Positions 47,043 to 56,308 of a stretch of 64,000 nucleotides of DNA are shown piece by piece. Made by a program: the position numbers and the translations under genes. The stretch covers positions 3,472,001 to 3,536,000 of the forward strand of contig NZ_LT629766.1 in the NCBI RefSeq assembly GCF_900105315.1, read 5' to 3'. Within the stretch, counting starts at the first letter, position 1. Each line of letters begins with the position of its first letter. Source of the stretch: Brevibacterium siliguriense. GTDB taxonomy: Bacteria; Actinomycetota; Actinomycetes; Actinomycetales; Brevibacteriaceae. The notes beneath the pieces were generated by a model that was not told the origin of the DNA, did not search any database, and saw only the letters and a program-made list of their open reading frames with translations.

Positions 47043-47702
47043 ATGGCCGTCACACGATCCCTCTTCGTCGTCACCCACCCCGAGGCTCGGCATCATCTCG
47101 AGGCGCGGGTCGGCGGGTGGCACGATTCCGAGCTCACCGTCCGCGGCGAACTCCATGCCGGCCTCATCGCCGCCGAGCTTCGCTCACGGATCCCGTCGAC
47201 CGCCTCGGCGCAGGTGTTCACCTCCGATCTCAGGCGAACTCGCACAACCGCTGGAGTGATCGCCGATCTGCTCTGCAGCCGCGCAATCGAGCTCAGGGGC
47301 CTGCGCGAGAAGTCGTACGGAGTCGCCGAGGGGCGGGCGCAGTCCTGGTTGGACGAGCGCTACGCCTTCCCGCCCGTGCCCGAGGATGCCTTCGACCATG
47401 CGGCGCGGCTCGATCATTTCGAAGGCATCGACGGATCGGAGACGCGGCGTGAGGCCGGTGCTCGGATCTACGCCGCAGTCGACGAGATCCTTAGGCAGCA
47501 GGCCTCGCACCAGGTGGTCGTCACGCACGGCTTCGCCCACACGTTCGTCATCGCCCGGTGGCTCGAGCTGCCTCTCGAGGCGATGGGTCGGGCGACGTTC
47601 GCCGCGCGTTCCGGGTGCATCACCGAACTGACCGAGGACGATCTGTTCGGCAATCGGACCCTGCATTCACTGGCGGCGGTGGACCACCTCGGCGACTCCT
47701 GA
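47043..47702 (+). CDS. Histidine phosphatase superfamily protein with altered RHG motif
   Basis: A 219-residue phosphoglycerate-mutase-fold protein. The N-terminal catalytic motif reads VVTHPEARHHLEARVGGWHDSELTVRGELHA: the usual Arg-His-Gly is Thr-His-Pro, keeping only the nucleophilic His. The second His is intact in VVVTHGFAHTFVIARWLELP, and SDLRRTRTTAGVIAD is the usual SxLxRT phosphate-site stretch. It is either a variant phosphatase or a binding protein. Convergent with the SRPBCC gene. Confidence 0.8.
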   Translation: MAVTRSLFVVTHPEARHHLEARVGGWHDSELTVRGELHAGLIAAELRSRIPSTASAQVFTSDLRRTRTTAGVIADLLCSRAIELRGLREKSYGVAEGRAQSWLDERYAFPPVPEDAFDHAARLDHFEGIDGSETRREAGARIYAAVDEILRQQASHQVVVTHGFAHTFVIARWLELPLEAMGRATFAARSGCITELTEDDLFGNRTLHSLAAVDHLGDS

Positions 47703-47727
47703 GGTGGCCCACCGTGCTGTGCACCGG

Positions 47728-48222
47728 TCAGGAGCCGAGCTCGGTATCGAGTTCATTGAAGGCCGATGACCATCCGTCGTACGCGCTCTCGTCCGAACCC
47801 GAGTCGTTGGGCAGGCCGACGAGGGTGAAGGTCATCCGAGTGCGGTCGGCGTCGAGCTCTTCGAGTTCCACGCTCACACGCGGCGCATCGTCAACCGAGC
47901 CCGGGCTCCCCCAGGTGAAGTCGAGGCGGCCGGGTTCGTCGATGTGGAGGTACTTCCCGGCGGCCGGGAACTCCTGCCCCGTATCAGGAATGCGCATCGT
48001 GTAGGTGTATTCGCCGCCGACCCGCAGGTCGACGGAGACGGATTCGCGTGAGGTCACCAGCGTTTCGGGGTGGAACCAGCGGGCCATGACATCCGGGTTC
48101 GTCCAGGCCTCCCAGACGCGGGCGCGTGGTGCGGCGAATTCACGGACGATGGTGAACCCAGGCTCCCCCGCCTGTGCGCTGATGGGATCGGTGGCTGTGC
48201 GGTCAGTGTTCTCGGCGTTCAT
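47728..48222 (-). CDS. SRPBCC (AHSA1) domain protein
   Basis: A 164-residue START-like protein. The AHSA1 core is visible: TIVREFAAPRARVWEAWTNPDVMARWFHPETLV, then DLRVGGEYTYTMRIPD and RLDFTWGSPG. Proteins of this type bind hydrophobic ligands; many are coupled with an ArsR-family regulator, as here, where arsR lies 89 nt upstream on the same strand. ATG 48222 follows AGGAGGAGAACAGCG. Ligand unknown. Confidence 0.85.
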   Translation of the reverse strand: MNAENTDRTATDPISAQAGEPGFTIVREFAAPRARVWEAWTNPDVMARWFHPETLVTSRESVSVDLRVGGEYTYTMRIPDTGQEFPAAGKYLHIDEPGRLDFTWGSPGSVDDAPRVSVELEELDADRTRMTFTLVGLPNDSGSDESAYDGWSSAFNELDTELGS

Positions 48223-48310
48223 CGCTGTTCTCCTCCTTGAGTCGTGCATGAGGCTGAGTCATGCGTGATGAGTGCGTCGTTCGATTCGTCGTCGATGTCG
48301 AGTCCGCAGA

Positions 48311-48661
48311 TCATTCCACGGTCGACGGGTCGGTCGTCGCAGGGTCGGTGGGCACCTCCTCGGCGAGGATGCGATCGAGGTTGTCGAAGCGCTGCTGCCA
48401 TTCGTCGTATGCCGACTGCAGCCAGCCGGCCGCCTCGGTGAGCGCATCGACGTTGAGTGCGACGATGCGCTGCTGCGCGGATTTCGACCGCGTGATGAGC
48501 CCCGCTGTCTCAAGCACCTTGAGGTGCTGAGAGACCGCGGACCGGCTGATCGGCAGCGGCTCCGCGAGCTCACCCGCGCTCTTGTCTCCCGAACGCAGCC
48601 GATCGATGATCGCCCGACGAGTCGGGTCGGCCAGCGCCGCGAAGACGAGATCCATACTCAT
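48311..48661 (-). CDS. ArsR-family winged-helix repressor
   Basis: A 116-residue regulator. The opening MDLVFAALADPTRRAIIDRLRSGDKSAGELAEPLPISRSAVSQHLKVLETAGLI is a classic ArsR helix-turn-helix, of the class paired with AHSA1 proteins. No Cys metal-sensing motif is present, so a small-molecule or protein-ligand signal is likelier than a metal. AAGGGG stands before ATG 48661. An AT-rich palindrome CTTAATTAAG lies 12 nt upstream and may be its own operator. Confidence 0.9.
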   Translation of the reverse strand: MSMDLVFAALADPTRRAIIDRLRSGDKSAGELAEPLPISRSAVSQHLKVLETAGLITRSKSAQQRIVALNVDALTEAAGWLQSAYDEWQQRFDNLDRILAEEVPTDPATTDPSTVE

Positions 48662-48672
48662 TTAAGCATCCC

Positions 48673-48682
48673 CTTAATTAAG
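48673..48682. promoter_or_regulatory. AT-rich palindrome CTTAATTAAG, candidate ArsR operator
   Basis: A perfect 10-bp palindrome in an AT-rich patch between the divergent arsR (start 48661) and HAD (start 48820) genes. TTTAAG lies just before it at 48661-48666, giving a second half-site. Autoregulation by the adjacent ArsR protein is inferred. Confidence 0.45.
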
Positions 48683-48819
48683 TGATTACTACAATCCCAC
48701 TTCTGAGGTGCTCCGTCAACTGGTACGGCATCATCGGATCGGAATTCTCAACACACTTGCTCCCAACCCGACTAGGCTGGAAGCAGCCACTTCGGCCCAC
48801 CCCGAGCTCGAGGAGAGAC

Positions 48820-49641
48820 ATGGATCGCGATTCGATCGACTGCTGGCTGACCGATATGGACGGCGTCCTGGTCAAGGAGAACAGTCCTCTGCCGGGGGCC
48901 GCAGAGCTGCTCGCCCAGTGGCGTCAGGCAGACATCCCCTACCTGGTGCTGACGAACAACTCCATCTACACCGCTCGTGACCTCTCTGCTCGGCTGCGCT
49001 CGAACGGACTCGATGTCCCCGAGTCGAACATCTGGACCTCGGCGATGGCCACCGCGGACTTCCTGTCCAATCAGGTCGAGCACGGCACGGCCTATGTCGT
49101 CGGCGAGGCGGGGCTGACCACCGCGATCCACGAGGCCGGGTTCGTCATGACCGAGCACGATCCGGACTTCGTGGTCGTCGGTGAGACACATTCCTATTCG
49201 TTCGAGGCGATCACGAAGGCGATCCGCCTCATCGATGCCGGCTCCCGCTTCATCGTCACGAACCCGGATGCCACCGGCCCGAGCCCCGAGGGTGTCCTGC
49301 CGGCCACCGGCGCCATCGCCGCACTCATCTCGAAGGCGACGAACCGCGAGCCCTATGTCGTGGGCAAACCGAACCCGATGATGTTCCGCTCGGCCCTGAA
49401 CCGGATCGGCGCACACTCGATGAGCACCGCGATGATCGGCGACCGCATGGACACCGACATCATCGCCGGAATGGAAGCAGGCATGCACACGGTCCTCGTG
49501 CTGTCGGGAATCTCCACCGCCGAGGATGTCCGCCGTTTCCCGTTCCGCCCCAACGAGATCGTCAACGGAGTCCACGAGCTGCTCGAAGTACCGCTGGAGA
49601 ACCGCGGCGAACTCGGCCCCGACCCCACCGGCTCCGCCTGA
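48820..49641 (+). CDS. HAD-superfamily class IIA hydrolase (NagD-like)
   Basis: A 273-residue phosphatase. HAD motifs are WLTDMDGVLV (nucleophile Asp), VLTNNS, VVGKPNPMMF (Lys) and MIGDRMDTDI (GDxxxTD). The order and cap position fit the IIA/NagD group acting on sugar phosphates or nucleotides; the natural substrate is unknown. ATG 48820 follows GAGGAGAGAC. Convergent with the cardiolipin synthase gene, stops 19 bp apart. Confidence 0.9.
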   Translation: MDRDSIDCWLTDMDGVLVKENSPLPGAAELLAQWRQADIPYLVLTNNSIYTARDLSARLRSNGLDVPESNIWTSAMATADFLSNQVEHGTAYVVGEAGLTTAIHEAGFVMTEHDPDFVVVGETHSYSFEAITKAIRLIDAGSRFIVTNPDATGPSPEGVLPATGAIAALISKATNREPYVVGKPNPMMFRSALNRIGAHSMSTAMIGDRMDTDIIAGMEAGMHTVLVLSGISTAEDVRRFPFRPNEIVNGVHELLEVPLENRGELGPDPTGSA

Positions 49642-49660
49642 GGCACACACCGCTTCGCCC

Positions 49661-51133
49661 TCACTGCAGCGAAGATGTCAGGCGCATGACGGACTCCATG
49701 TAGCGACGGGGCCATGGCCGCTTCTCCCATTCCTCCAGGGTGAGTTCGCGGCTGACGTCCTGGTAGTCGGCGACGACGTCGATAATGTCATCGACCAAGT
49801 CCCCGCCGGTGGTCAGCAGGCTGATCTCGTAGTTGAGGCCGAAGGAGCGCATGTCCATATTCGATGAACCCATCACGGCATAGAGGTCGTCGACAATGAA
49901 GCACTTCGTGTGCAGGACAGCGGGCTTCGGGTACAGGAAGATCCGCACCCCGGCTTCGAGCAGCGACCGGTAGTAGGACGACTGCGCCCGGTCGACCATA
50001 TACTGGTCGGCCTGTTCACTGACGTAGAGCTCGACATCGACTCCGCGCCGAGCCGCGGTCTCCACTGCGGCCAGCAGCGACTCGTCCGGCACGAAGTAGG
50101 GGCTGACGATGGCCAGTCGCTTCTGCGCCAGGTACATCATCGAGGTGAAGACCTTGAGGTTCGGCGAAGTCGTATACCCGGGCCCGGAGGGAACCAGCTG
50201 CATCGCACTCGTCGCCCCACCGACCTCGGGCTCATTGCCGTCGCGTTCGTAGGGGCGGATGCCCAGTGCCTGCCCCGATTCGGAGTACCAGTCAGTGGAG
50301 AAAGCCGCTTCGATTCCGGCGACGATGGGTCCAGAGAGTTCGACCATGATGTCATGCCAGTTCCGGCCGATCTGTGAGTTCTTCCTGTTGAGGTAGCTCG
50401 AATCGATCATGTTCTGCGAACCCATCATCGCTCGTCTGCCATCGATGACGAGCAGCTTGCGATGGTTGCGCAGGTCGATGCGACGGGCTTTGCCTCGCCA
50501 CGGAATGAACGGCAGCATCAGTCGCCAGTCGATTCCCGCGGCGCTCAGCCGCTTGCCCAGCCGATGGAATCCCGGGTATTTCCGCGACCCGATATGGTCG
50601 AAGAGGACTCGGACTTCGACTCCGCGCTCCGCCGCCCGTTCCAAGGCCCTGAAGAAGACATCCGTCGTCGAATCCCACGCCATGATGTAGATTTCGACGT
50701 GAACATAATCGGAGGCGTCGTCGACGAGCTCGGCCATCCGTTCGATCGAGGCTTCGTAGTCCGATATCACCCCATGGCTGTCACCGGTGACCATCGGCAG
50801 CGCGGTCAGTGCGCGTCCCAGCTGAGCGACCGATACGAATTCCGGCGCGGCGACCAGCGACGGCGGCACGTCCGGCAGGTCATCGGCACCTTCATGCATG
50901 AGTTCGTTGGCTTCGGCCTGGATCCGGGCGCGTCGCTGATTGATATAGGGGCTGCCGAGCAGCAGAAACGCGGGAATGCCGACGATCGGCACGAACAGGA
51001 TGAGCAGCAGCCACGCCGATGACGATGACGGGCGACGGTTCTCCGGCACCACACCGACCGCGATGATCTTCACGATGTATTCGATGACGATCCAGGTCGT
51101 CGTCGCCACCGATGCCACCATGCTGAGGTCCAT
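49661..51133 (-). CDS. cls: Cardiolipin synthase (phospholipase D family)
   Basis: Condenses phosphatidylglycerol to cardiolipin at the inner membrane. The 490-residue protein begins with two membrane segments (PLDc_N, about residues 10-28 and 38-60). It has two HKD catalytic motifs: NHRKLLVIDGRRAMMGSQN near residue 225 and LHTKCFIVDDLYAVMGSSN near 405 (HxK(x)4D). FDHIGSRKYPGF is a typical cls stretch. ATG 51133. No obvious operon partner. Confidence 0.92.
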   Translation of the reverse strand: MDLSMVASVATTTWIVIEYIVKIIAVGVVPENRRPSSSSAWLLLILFVPIVGIPAFLLLGSPYINQRRARIQAEANELMHEGADDLPDVPPSLVAAPEFVSVAQLGRALTALPMVTGDSHGVISDYEASIERMAELVDDASDYVHVEIYIMAWDSTTDVFFRALERAAERGVEVRVLFDHIGSRKYPGFHRLGKRLSAAGIDWRLMLPFIPWRGKARRIDLRNHRKLLVIDGRRAMMGSQNMIDSSYLNRKNSQIGRNWHDIMVELSGPIVAGIEAAFSTDWYSESGQALGIRPYERDGNEPEVGGATSAMQLVPSGPGYTTSPNLKVFTSMMYLAQKRLAIVSPYFVPDESLLAAVETAARRGVDVELYVSEQADQYMVDRAQSSYYRSLLEAGVRIFLYPKPAVLHTKCFIVDDLYAVMGSSNMDMRSFGLNYEISLLTTGGDLVDDIIDVVADYQDVSRELTLEEWEKRPWPRRYMESVMRLTSSLQ

Positions 51134-51191
51134 CTGCTCCCACTTCCCTTCGGCCGCTGTCTCACCTCACGGTGATATCGCTCCAGAATAT

Positions 51192-51250
51192 CGCCCGCCG
51201 AGGCGGCCCTGCACGTCCGTACGAAGTTGCGGCGGCCGCCTCGGCGGGCG
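51192..51250. terminator. 17-bp GC inverted repeat between cls and acyl-CoA dehydrogenase
   Basis: CGCCCGCCGAGGCGGCC (51192-51208) and GGCCGCCTCGGCGGGCG (51234-51250) are perfect 17-bp arms around a 25-nt loop. It sits 75 nt after the acyl-CoA dehydrogenase stop. No T-run follows, so its terminator role is probable rather than shown. Confidence 0.55.
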
Positions 51251-51324
51251 GTGATGGCGGATGAGTTCGGGCAGGTGACCGGCCGAGAGTCGCCGCCTGA
51301 GCGTGAGTCAGAGGGTGAACCGGA

Positions 51325-52497
51325 TCAGAGCCCGAGTTCGCGAGCGATGAGCATGAGCTGGACCTCGGTGGTGCCCTCGCCGACCTCGAGGATCTTCGAA
51401 TCGCGGTAGTGGCGAGCGACAAGGTATTCATTCATGAACCCGTACCCGCCGTGGATCTGGGTGGCGTCACGCGCGTTGTCCATCGCGGCTTCACCGGCGA
51501 TCATCTTCGCGATCGCGGCTTCTTTCTTGAAAGGCAGTCCGGCGAGCATCCGTGAGGCGGCGAGGTAGTACGCCGAGCGCGCGGCGACGACCCGAGCTTC
51601 CATGCGGGCGATCTTGAAGGAGATGCCCTGGAAGTCGGCGATCGGTTTGCCGAAGGCCCGACGTTCCTTCGCGTACTTCACGGATTCGTCGACGCAGCCC
51701 TGAGCGGCGCCCACGGACAGGGCGCCCACGGCGATGCGGCCTTCGTCGAGGATGCGCAGGAAGTTCGCGTATCCGCGGCCGCGCTCGCCGAGGAGGTTCT
51801 CTTCGGGCACCTGCACATTGTCGAAGGTCAGCGGGTGTGTATCCGAGGAGTTCCAGCCGACCTTGTCATAGGCCGGTTCGGCGGTGAAGCCGGGGGTGCC
51901 GCTGGGAATCATGATCGTCGAGATCTCGGGAACCTCGCGGCCGGACTTCGAGGTCCGGGTCCCGGTCACGGCGGTGGCGGTAACGAGTCGGGTAATGTCG
52001 GTGCCCGAGTTCGTGATGAAGCACTTGCCGCCGTTGATCGTCCACGTGCCGTTTTCCAGCGTGGCCTTGGTCCGGGTACCTCCGGCATCGGATCCGGCTT
52101 CGGGTTCGGTCAGGCCGAAGGCGGCTAGGCCCGAGGCGTCGGTGAGCTTCGGCAGCCATTCCTTCTTCTGTTCCTCGGTGCCGAAGCGATAGATCGGCAT
52201 CGCACCGAGCGAGACCCCGGCCTCCAGCGTGATGGCCAGGGACTGGTTGACTCTGGCGAGTTCCTCGATGGCCAGGCACAGGGCGAAGTAGTCGCCGCCC
52301 ATTCCGCCGTACTCTTCGTCGAAGGGCAGACCGAACAGGCCCATTTCGCCCATCTTCGCAACGAGATCGTAGGGGAACTCGTGCTTGGCATCGAGTTCGG
52401 CCGAGACGGGCGCGACCTCTTCGTCGGCGAACTTCGCGACACCCTGGCGCAGGTCTTCATATTCTTCAGGCAGCATGCCCGGAACAAAGGTTTCCAT
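51325..52497 (-). CDS. Acyl-CoA dehydrogenase (isovaleryl/citronellyl-CoA type)
   Basis: FAD enzyme introducing the alpha-beta double bond, 390 residues. Family signatures GLTEPEAGSDAGGTRT and FITNSGTD (FAD/substrate loop), RGYANFLRILDEGRIAVGALSVGAAQG, and the C-terminal QIHGGYGFMNEYLVARHYRDSKILEVGEGTTEVQ are present. As in M. tuberculosis fadE19, it lies right after carboxylase alpha and beta genes, so isovaleryl-CoA in leucine breakdown is the likely substrate. Start ATG 52497 with GGGAGGAAACC just upstream. Confidence 0.9.
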   Translation of the reverse strand: METFVPGMLPEEYEDLRQGVAKFADEEVAPVSAELDAKHEFPYDLVAKMGEMGLFGLPFDEEYGGMGGDYFALCLAIEELARVNQSLAITLEAGVSLGAMPIYRFGTEEQKKEWLPKLTDASGLAAFGLTEPEAGSDAGGTRTKATLENGTWTINGGKCFITNSGTDITRLVTATAVTGTRTSKSGREVPEISTIMIPSGTPGFTAEPAYDKVGWNSSDTHPLTFDNVQVPEENLLGERGRGYANFLRILDEGRIAVGALSVGAAQGCVDESVKYAKERRAFGKPIADFQGISFKIARMEARVVAARSAYYLAASRMLAGLPFKKEAAIAKMIAGEAAMDNARDATQIHGGYGFMNEYLVARHYRDSKILEVGEGTTEVQLMLIARELGL

Positions 52498-52537
52498 GGT
52501 TTCCTCCCCGCTTGTGGCGTGGTTGTGGTGTGAGTGG

Positions 52538-54565
52538 CTAGTCGGCGGCTTCTGCGCTGGCTTCTTCGTCCACGACGGTGGCGAGCACCTCATCGAGTCC
52601 GACCTGAGCGCCCTCGACGACTGCGACGGTGACGATTCCGGCAGCGGGCGCGGTGAGCACGTGTTCCATCTTCATCGCCTCGACGACGACGAGAGGGTCC
52701 CCCTGCTCCACTGCATCCCCGGTCTCGACCTTGATGTCGACGACGGAACCGGGCATCGGGGCGAGCACCTCCGCGCCTTCGAGTCCCGGAGTCAGAGACG
52801 CGTCGGCCAGGGGGCGAGTGAAGACGTGGATGCCTTCGTGTGTGCTCACCCAGATGCTGCGGTCACCGGCGTCGGAGAAGATCCGGGCGCTGTGCTGGAC
52901 TCCGTCGAGGGTGACGTGCCACAGTCCGTCGGCGTCGATGTCGACGGCTCCCGCTCGGTTCTCGACCTCGTTCGTCTGTCCGCCGACGGCCAGGGTGACT
53001 GTGGGACGGAAGTCCGGACGCGAGGTGCGCCAGGCACTCGGTCCGGCCCACGCCGAGGCGGTCGACCGATTCGCTGGGAGCTCAGCAGCCGCGACCGGCC
53101 CGGTCAGGCTTGTGCCTGCCGCGCCCCCGGTGACCGTGACGGCTGCCGCCGCCAGCTGCGCGTGCAGCTCACTGGCGGGGTGCGCCAGCTGCTCATCATC
53201 GAGGTTGTCGATGATCGAGGTGTCGAGATCACCGGACACGACTTCGGGCAGGGCCAGCAGGGTCCGCAGGAAGTCGATGTTCGTCACGATTCCCGGCACC
53301 GCCGAGGCGGCGAGCGCGGAGTCGAGGCGGGCGATCGCCTGGGCACGGTCATCGGCACTGACGATGAGCTTCGCGATCATCGGGTCGTAGTCCGAGGCGA
53401 TGGTCTGCCCTGCTTCGAGTCCGGCGTCGACACGGATGCCCTCCCCCTCGGGGAAGACGACGTCGAGGGCCCGACCGCCGGTGGGCAGGAATCCGCGCGA
53501 GGGATCCTCGGCGTAGATGCGAGCCTCGATCGAATGCCCGGTCATCGTGATGTCGTCCTGGGTCAGCGGCAGCGGTGCACCGGTGCCGACGAGCAGCTGG
53601 AGTTCGACGAGGTCGACTCCGGTGACCTCCTCGGTGACGGGGTGCTCGACCTGCAGGCGGGTGTTCATCTCCATGAAGAAGAACTCGTCCGGACGGTCGG
53701 CGCCGACGATGAATTCGACGGTGCCGGCTCCGACATAGCCGACCGACTTCGCGGTCTCGCAGGCCGCTTGACCGATGCGAACGCGGGTCGCCTCGTCGAG
53801 CAGTGCCGACGGGGCCTCCTCGATGACCTTCTGGTGGCGACGCTGCAGGGAGCATTCGCGTTCGCCGAGGTGGATGACGTTACCGTGCGAGTCGGCCATG
53901 ATCTGGACCTCGATATGACGCGGGGTCGCGACGAGGCGTTCGAGGAACAGGGTGTCGTCGCCGAACGAGCTCGCGGCTTCACGACGGGCGGTCTTCAGCG
54001 CCTCGGCGAACTTGTCGGCTTCGAAGACAGCGTGCATGCCCTTGCCTCCGCCGCCGGCTGAGGGCTTGATGAGCACGGGGAAGCCGATATCTGTCGCGGC
54101 CTCGATGAGGGCTTCGTCGCTCATGGCTGCGTCCTTCGTGCCGGGCACGAGCGGGACTCCGCGGGAGGACACTGCCTGCTTCGCGGTGATCTTGTCGCCC
54201 ATCGTCCGGATCGCGTCTGCTCCCGGGCCGAGGAAGACGATTCCGGCATCGACACAGGCGGCGGAGAATTCGGCGTTCTCCGACAGGAACCCGTAGCCGG
54301 GGTGTATGGCCTCGGCGCCGGTCGCCTGTGCTGCGGCGATGACCTTGTCGATGCGCAGGTAGGACTCGGATGCGGCGGCCGGACCCAGGTGGACTGCGGT
54401 GTCTGCGGCCCTGACATGGGCCGCGTGGGCATCGGCATCGGAGTAGACGGCGACGGTGCGGATGCCCAGTCGGCGGCAGGTGCGGATGACGCGCAGGGCG
54501 ATCTCGCCGCGGTTGGCGATGAGGACGGTTGTGAACAAGGTGGAAGTCGTCATGGAGGGGCTCAC
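52538..54565 (-). CDS. accA1: Acyl-CoA carboxylase biotin-bearing alpha subunit (methylcrotonyl-CoA type)
   Basis: Carries and carboxylates biotin, 675 residues. The biotin carboxylase core has [20 protein letters not shown], the ATP-grasp [29 protein letters not shown] and RIYAEDP. A variable middle domain is followed by a biotinyl domain with the biotinylated Lys in VVEAMKMEH near the C-terminus. Partner is the frameshifted beta gene just upstream; GTG start 54565 overlaps it by 4 nt (ATG 54553 is possible). Methylcrotonyl-CoA specificity is inferred from the accD1-accA1-fadE order. Confidence 0.93.
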   Translation of the reverse strand: MSPSMTTSTLFTTVLIANRGEIALRVIRTCRRLGIRTVAVYSDADAHAAHVRAADTAVHLGPAAASESYLRIDKVIAAAQATGAEAIHPGYGFLSENAEFSAACVDAGIVFLGPGADAIRTMGDKITAKQAVSSRGVPLVPGTKDAAMSDEALIEAATDIGFPVLIKPSAGGGGKGMHAVFEADKFAEALKTARREAASSFGDDTLFLERLVATPRHIEVQIMADSHGNVIHLGERECSLQRRHQKVIEEAPSALLDEATRVRIGQAACETAKSVGYVGAGTVEFIVGADRPDEFFFMEMNTRLQVEHPVTEEVTGVDLVELQLLVGTGAPLPLTQDDITMTGHSIEARIYAEDPSRGFLPTGGRALDVVFPEGEGIRVDAGLEAGQTIASDYDPMIAKLIVSADDRAQAIARLDSALAASAVPGIVTNIDFLRTLLALPEVVSGDLDTSIIDNLDDEQLAHPASELHAQLAAAAVTVTGGAAGTSLTGPVAAAELPANRSTASAWAGPSAWRTSRPDFRPTVTLAVGGQTNEVENRAGAVDIDADGLWHVTLDGVQHSARIFSDAGDRSIWVSTHEGIHVFTRPLADASLTPGLEGAEVLAPMPGSVVDIKVETGDAVEQGDPLVVVEAMKMEHVLTAPAAGIVTVAVVEGAQVGLDEVLATVVDEEASAEAAD

Positions 54566-56174
54566 ATTCTGAAGACGCCGTAGCCGCTGGCATTCAGCGG
54601 GCGTTCCATCGGTCCGAAGCGGGCGAGTTCGAGGGCCAGGGAGAGCACCTGGCGGGTGTCTGCGGGTTCGATGATGCCGTCATCCCACAGCCGCGCCGTC
54701 GAGTAGTACGGGTTGCCCTGAGCTTCGTACTGGTCGCGGATGGGCTGTTTGAACTCATCTTCAGCTTCAGCGCTCCAGTCTTCGCCTCGAGCCTCGAGCT
54801 GATCGCGCCTGACGGTGGAGAGCACGCTGGCGGCCTGCTCACCGCCCATCACGGAGATGCGGGCATTGGGCCACATCCACAAAAACCGCGGGGAGTACGC
54901 GCGGCCGCACATCGAGTAGTTTCCGGCACCGAAGGAGCCCCGATGACGACGGTGAACTTCGGGACGCGCGCGGTGGCGACGGCGTTGACCATCTTCGCTC
55001 CATGTTTGGCGATGCCGCCGGCTTCGTAGTCACGGCCGACCATGAAGCCGGATATGTTCTGCAGGAAAACCAGTGGCACGTTGCGCTGGTCGCAGAGCTC
55101 GATGAAATGGGCGCCCTTCTGCGCGGATTCGCCGAAGAGGATGCCGTTGTTGGCGACGATTCCAACGGGGTGTCCGTCGAGGTGAGCGAATCCGGTGACG
55201 AGGCTCGTGCCGTATTCGGCCTTGAACTCGTGGAACTCGGAACCGTCGACGAGGCGGGCGATGACCTCGCGGACGTCGTAAGGGGTACGCGAATCGACGG
55301 GTACGACGGAGGTCAGCTCGTCCGGAGAATATGCGGGCGGACGGGACTCGATGACCTCCCAGTTCGGAGTGTTCTTCGGTCCGAGTGTGGAGACGATGTC
55401 GCGCATGATCTCCAGTGCGTGGGGGTCATTGGCGGCGAGGTGGTCGGTGACGCCGGAGACGCGGGAATGCAGCGCTCCGCCGCCGAGCTCTTCGGCGGTG
55501 ACTTCTTCTCCTGTCGCGGCTTTGACCAGGGGTGGTCCGCCGAGGAAGATCGTGCCCTGTTCGGAGACGATGATCGATTCATCGGCCATGGCCGGGACAT
55601 AGGCGCCGCCGGCAGTGCACGAGCCGAGGACGGCTGCCAGCTGCGGAATTCCTGCCGCGGAGAGCGTGGCCTGGTTGTAGAAGATCCGCCCGAAGTGCTC
55701 ACGGTCGGGGAACACGTCGTCCTGATTCGGCAGGTTCGCGCCGCCGGAGTCGACGAGGTAGATGCACGGGAGATTGTTCTCTTTTGCGACTTCCTGAGCC
55801 CGCAGGTGCTTCTTCACGGTCACCGGGTAGTAGGTGCCGCCCTTGACGGTGGCGTCATTGGCCACGATCACGCATTCGCGACCATTGACTCGACCGATGC
55901 CGGTGATGATTCCGGCTCCGGGGCTGGCGTCGTCGTACATGCCGTTGGCGGCCAGCGGGGAGAGTTCGAGGAAGGGAGTTCCGGGGTCGAGGAGATGCTC
56001 GACACGGTCACGGGGCAGAAGCTTTCCGCGGTCGACATGGCGCTGCCTCGACTTCTCGGACCCGCCGCGGGACGTCGCCGCGATACGTTCCCGGAGTTCA
56101 GCGATGAGTTCGGCGTGGGCGTCGGCGTTGACCTGCCCCGTTGCCGGACTGACCGCAGTTCCCACTGCTCTCAT
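54562..56174 (-). pseudogene. accD1: Acyl-CoA carboxylase beta subunit (accD1-like) with one-base frameshift
   Basis: Carboxyltransferase subunit. From ATG 56174 the frame reads normally ([67 protein letters not shown]) up to FTVVIG near 54945, then goes out of frame. The expected [32 protein letters not shown] continues in the next frame from about 54936 to the stop at 54562. One G missing from the run at 54938-54941 explains it. This is either a real inactivation or a homopolymer sequencing error; the rest is intact and conserved (about 537 residues if restored). Confidence 0.9.
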
Positions 56175-56186
56175 TCCATCCTCATT

Positions 56187-56208
56187 TCAGTTAATAACTC
56201 TTAACTGA
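56187..56208. promoter_or_regulatory. Operator palindrome TCAGTTAA-N6-TTAACTGA
   Basis: Perfect 8-bp arms with a 6-bp centre lie between the divergent carboxylase operon (start 56174) and the TetR gene. It is 13 nt upstream of the carboxylase start, just before the ribosome-binding site, so binding would block both directions. Control by the adjacent TetR protein is inferred. Confidence 0.65.
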
Positions 56209-56308
56209 CTGCTATGATACTGCTCACAGGCAAAACTGACAACGCATGAGTTCGACCGCACCGAGAGGTTCCGCGGCAGCGGGAATGGGACTCAGGGAGG
56301 GAAGCCGC

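Noticed and set aside
52800-53100. Possible second gene within the carboxylase alpha subunit
   Set aside because: The variable middle region of the alpha subunit is naturally poorly conserved and remains in frame with the biotinyl domain.
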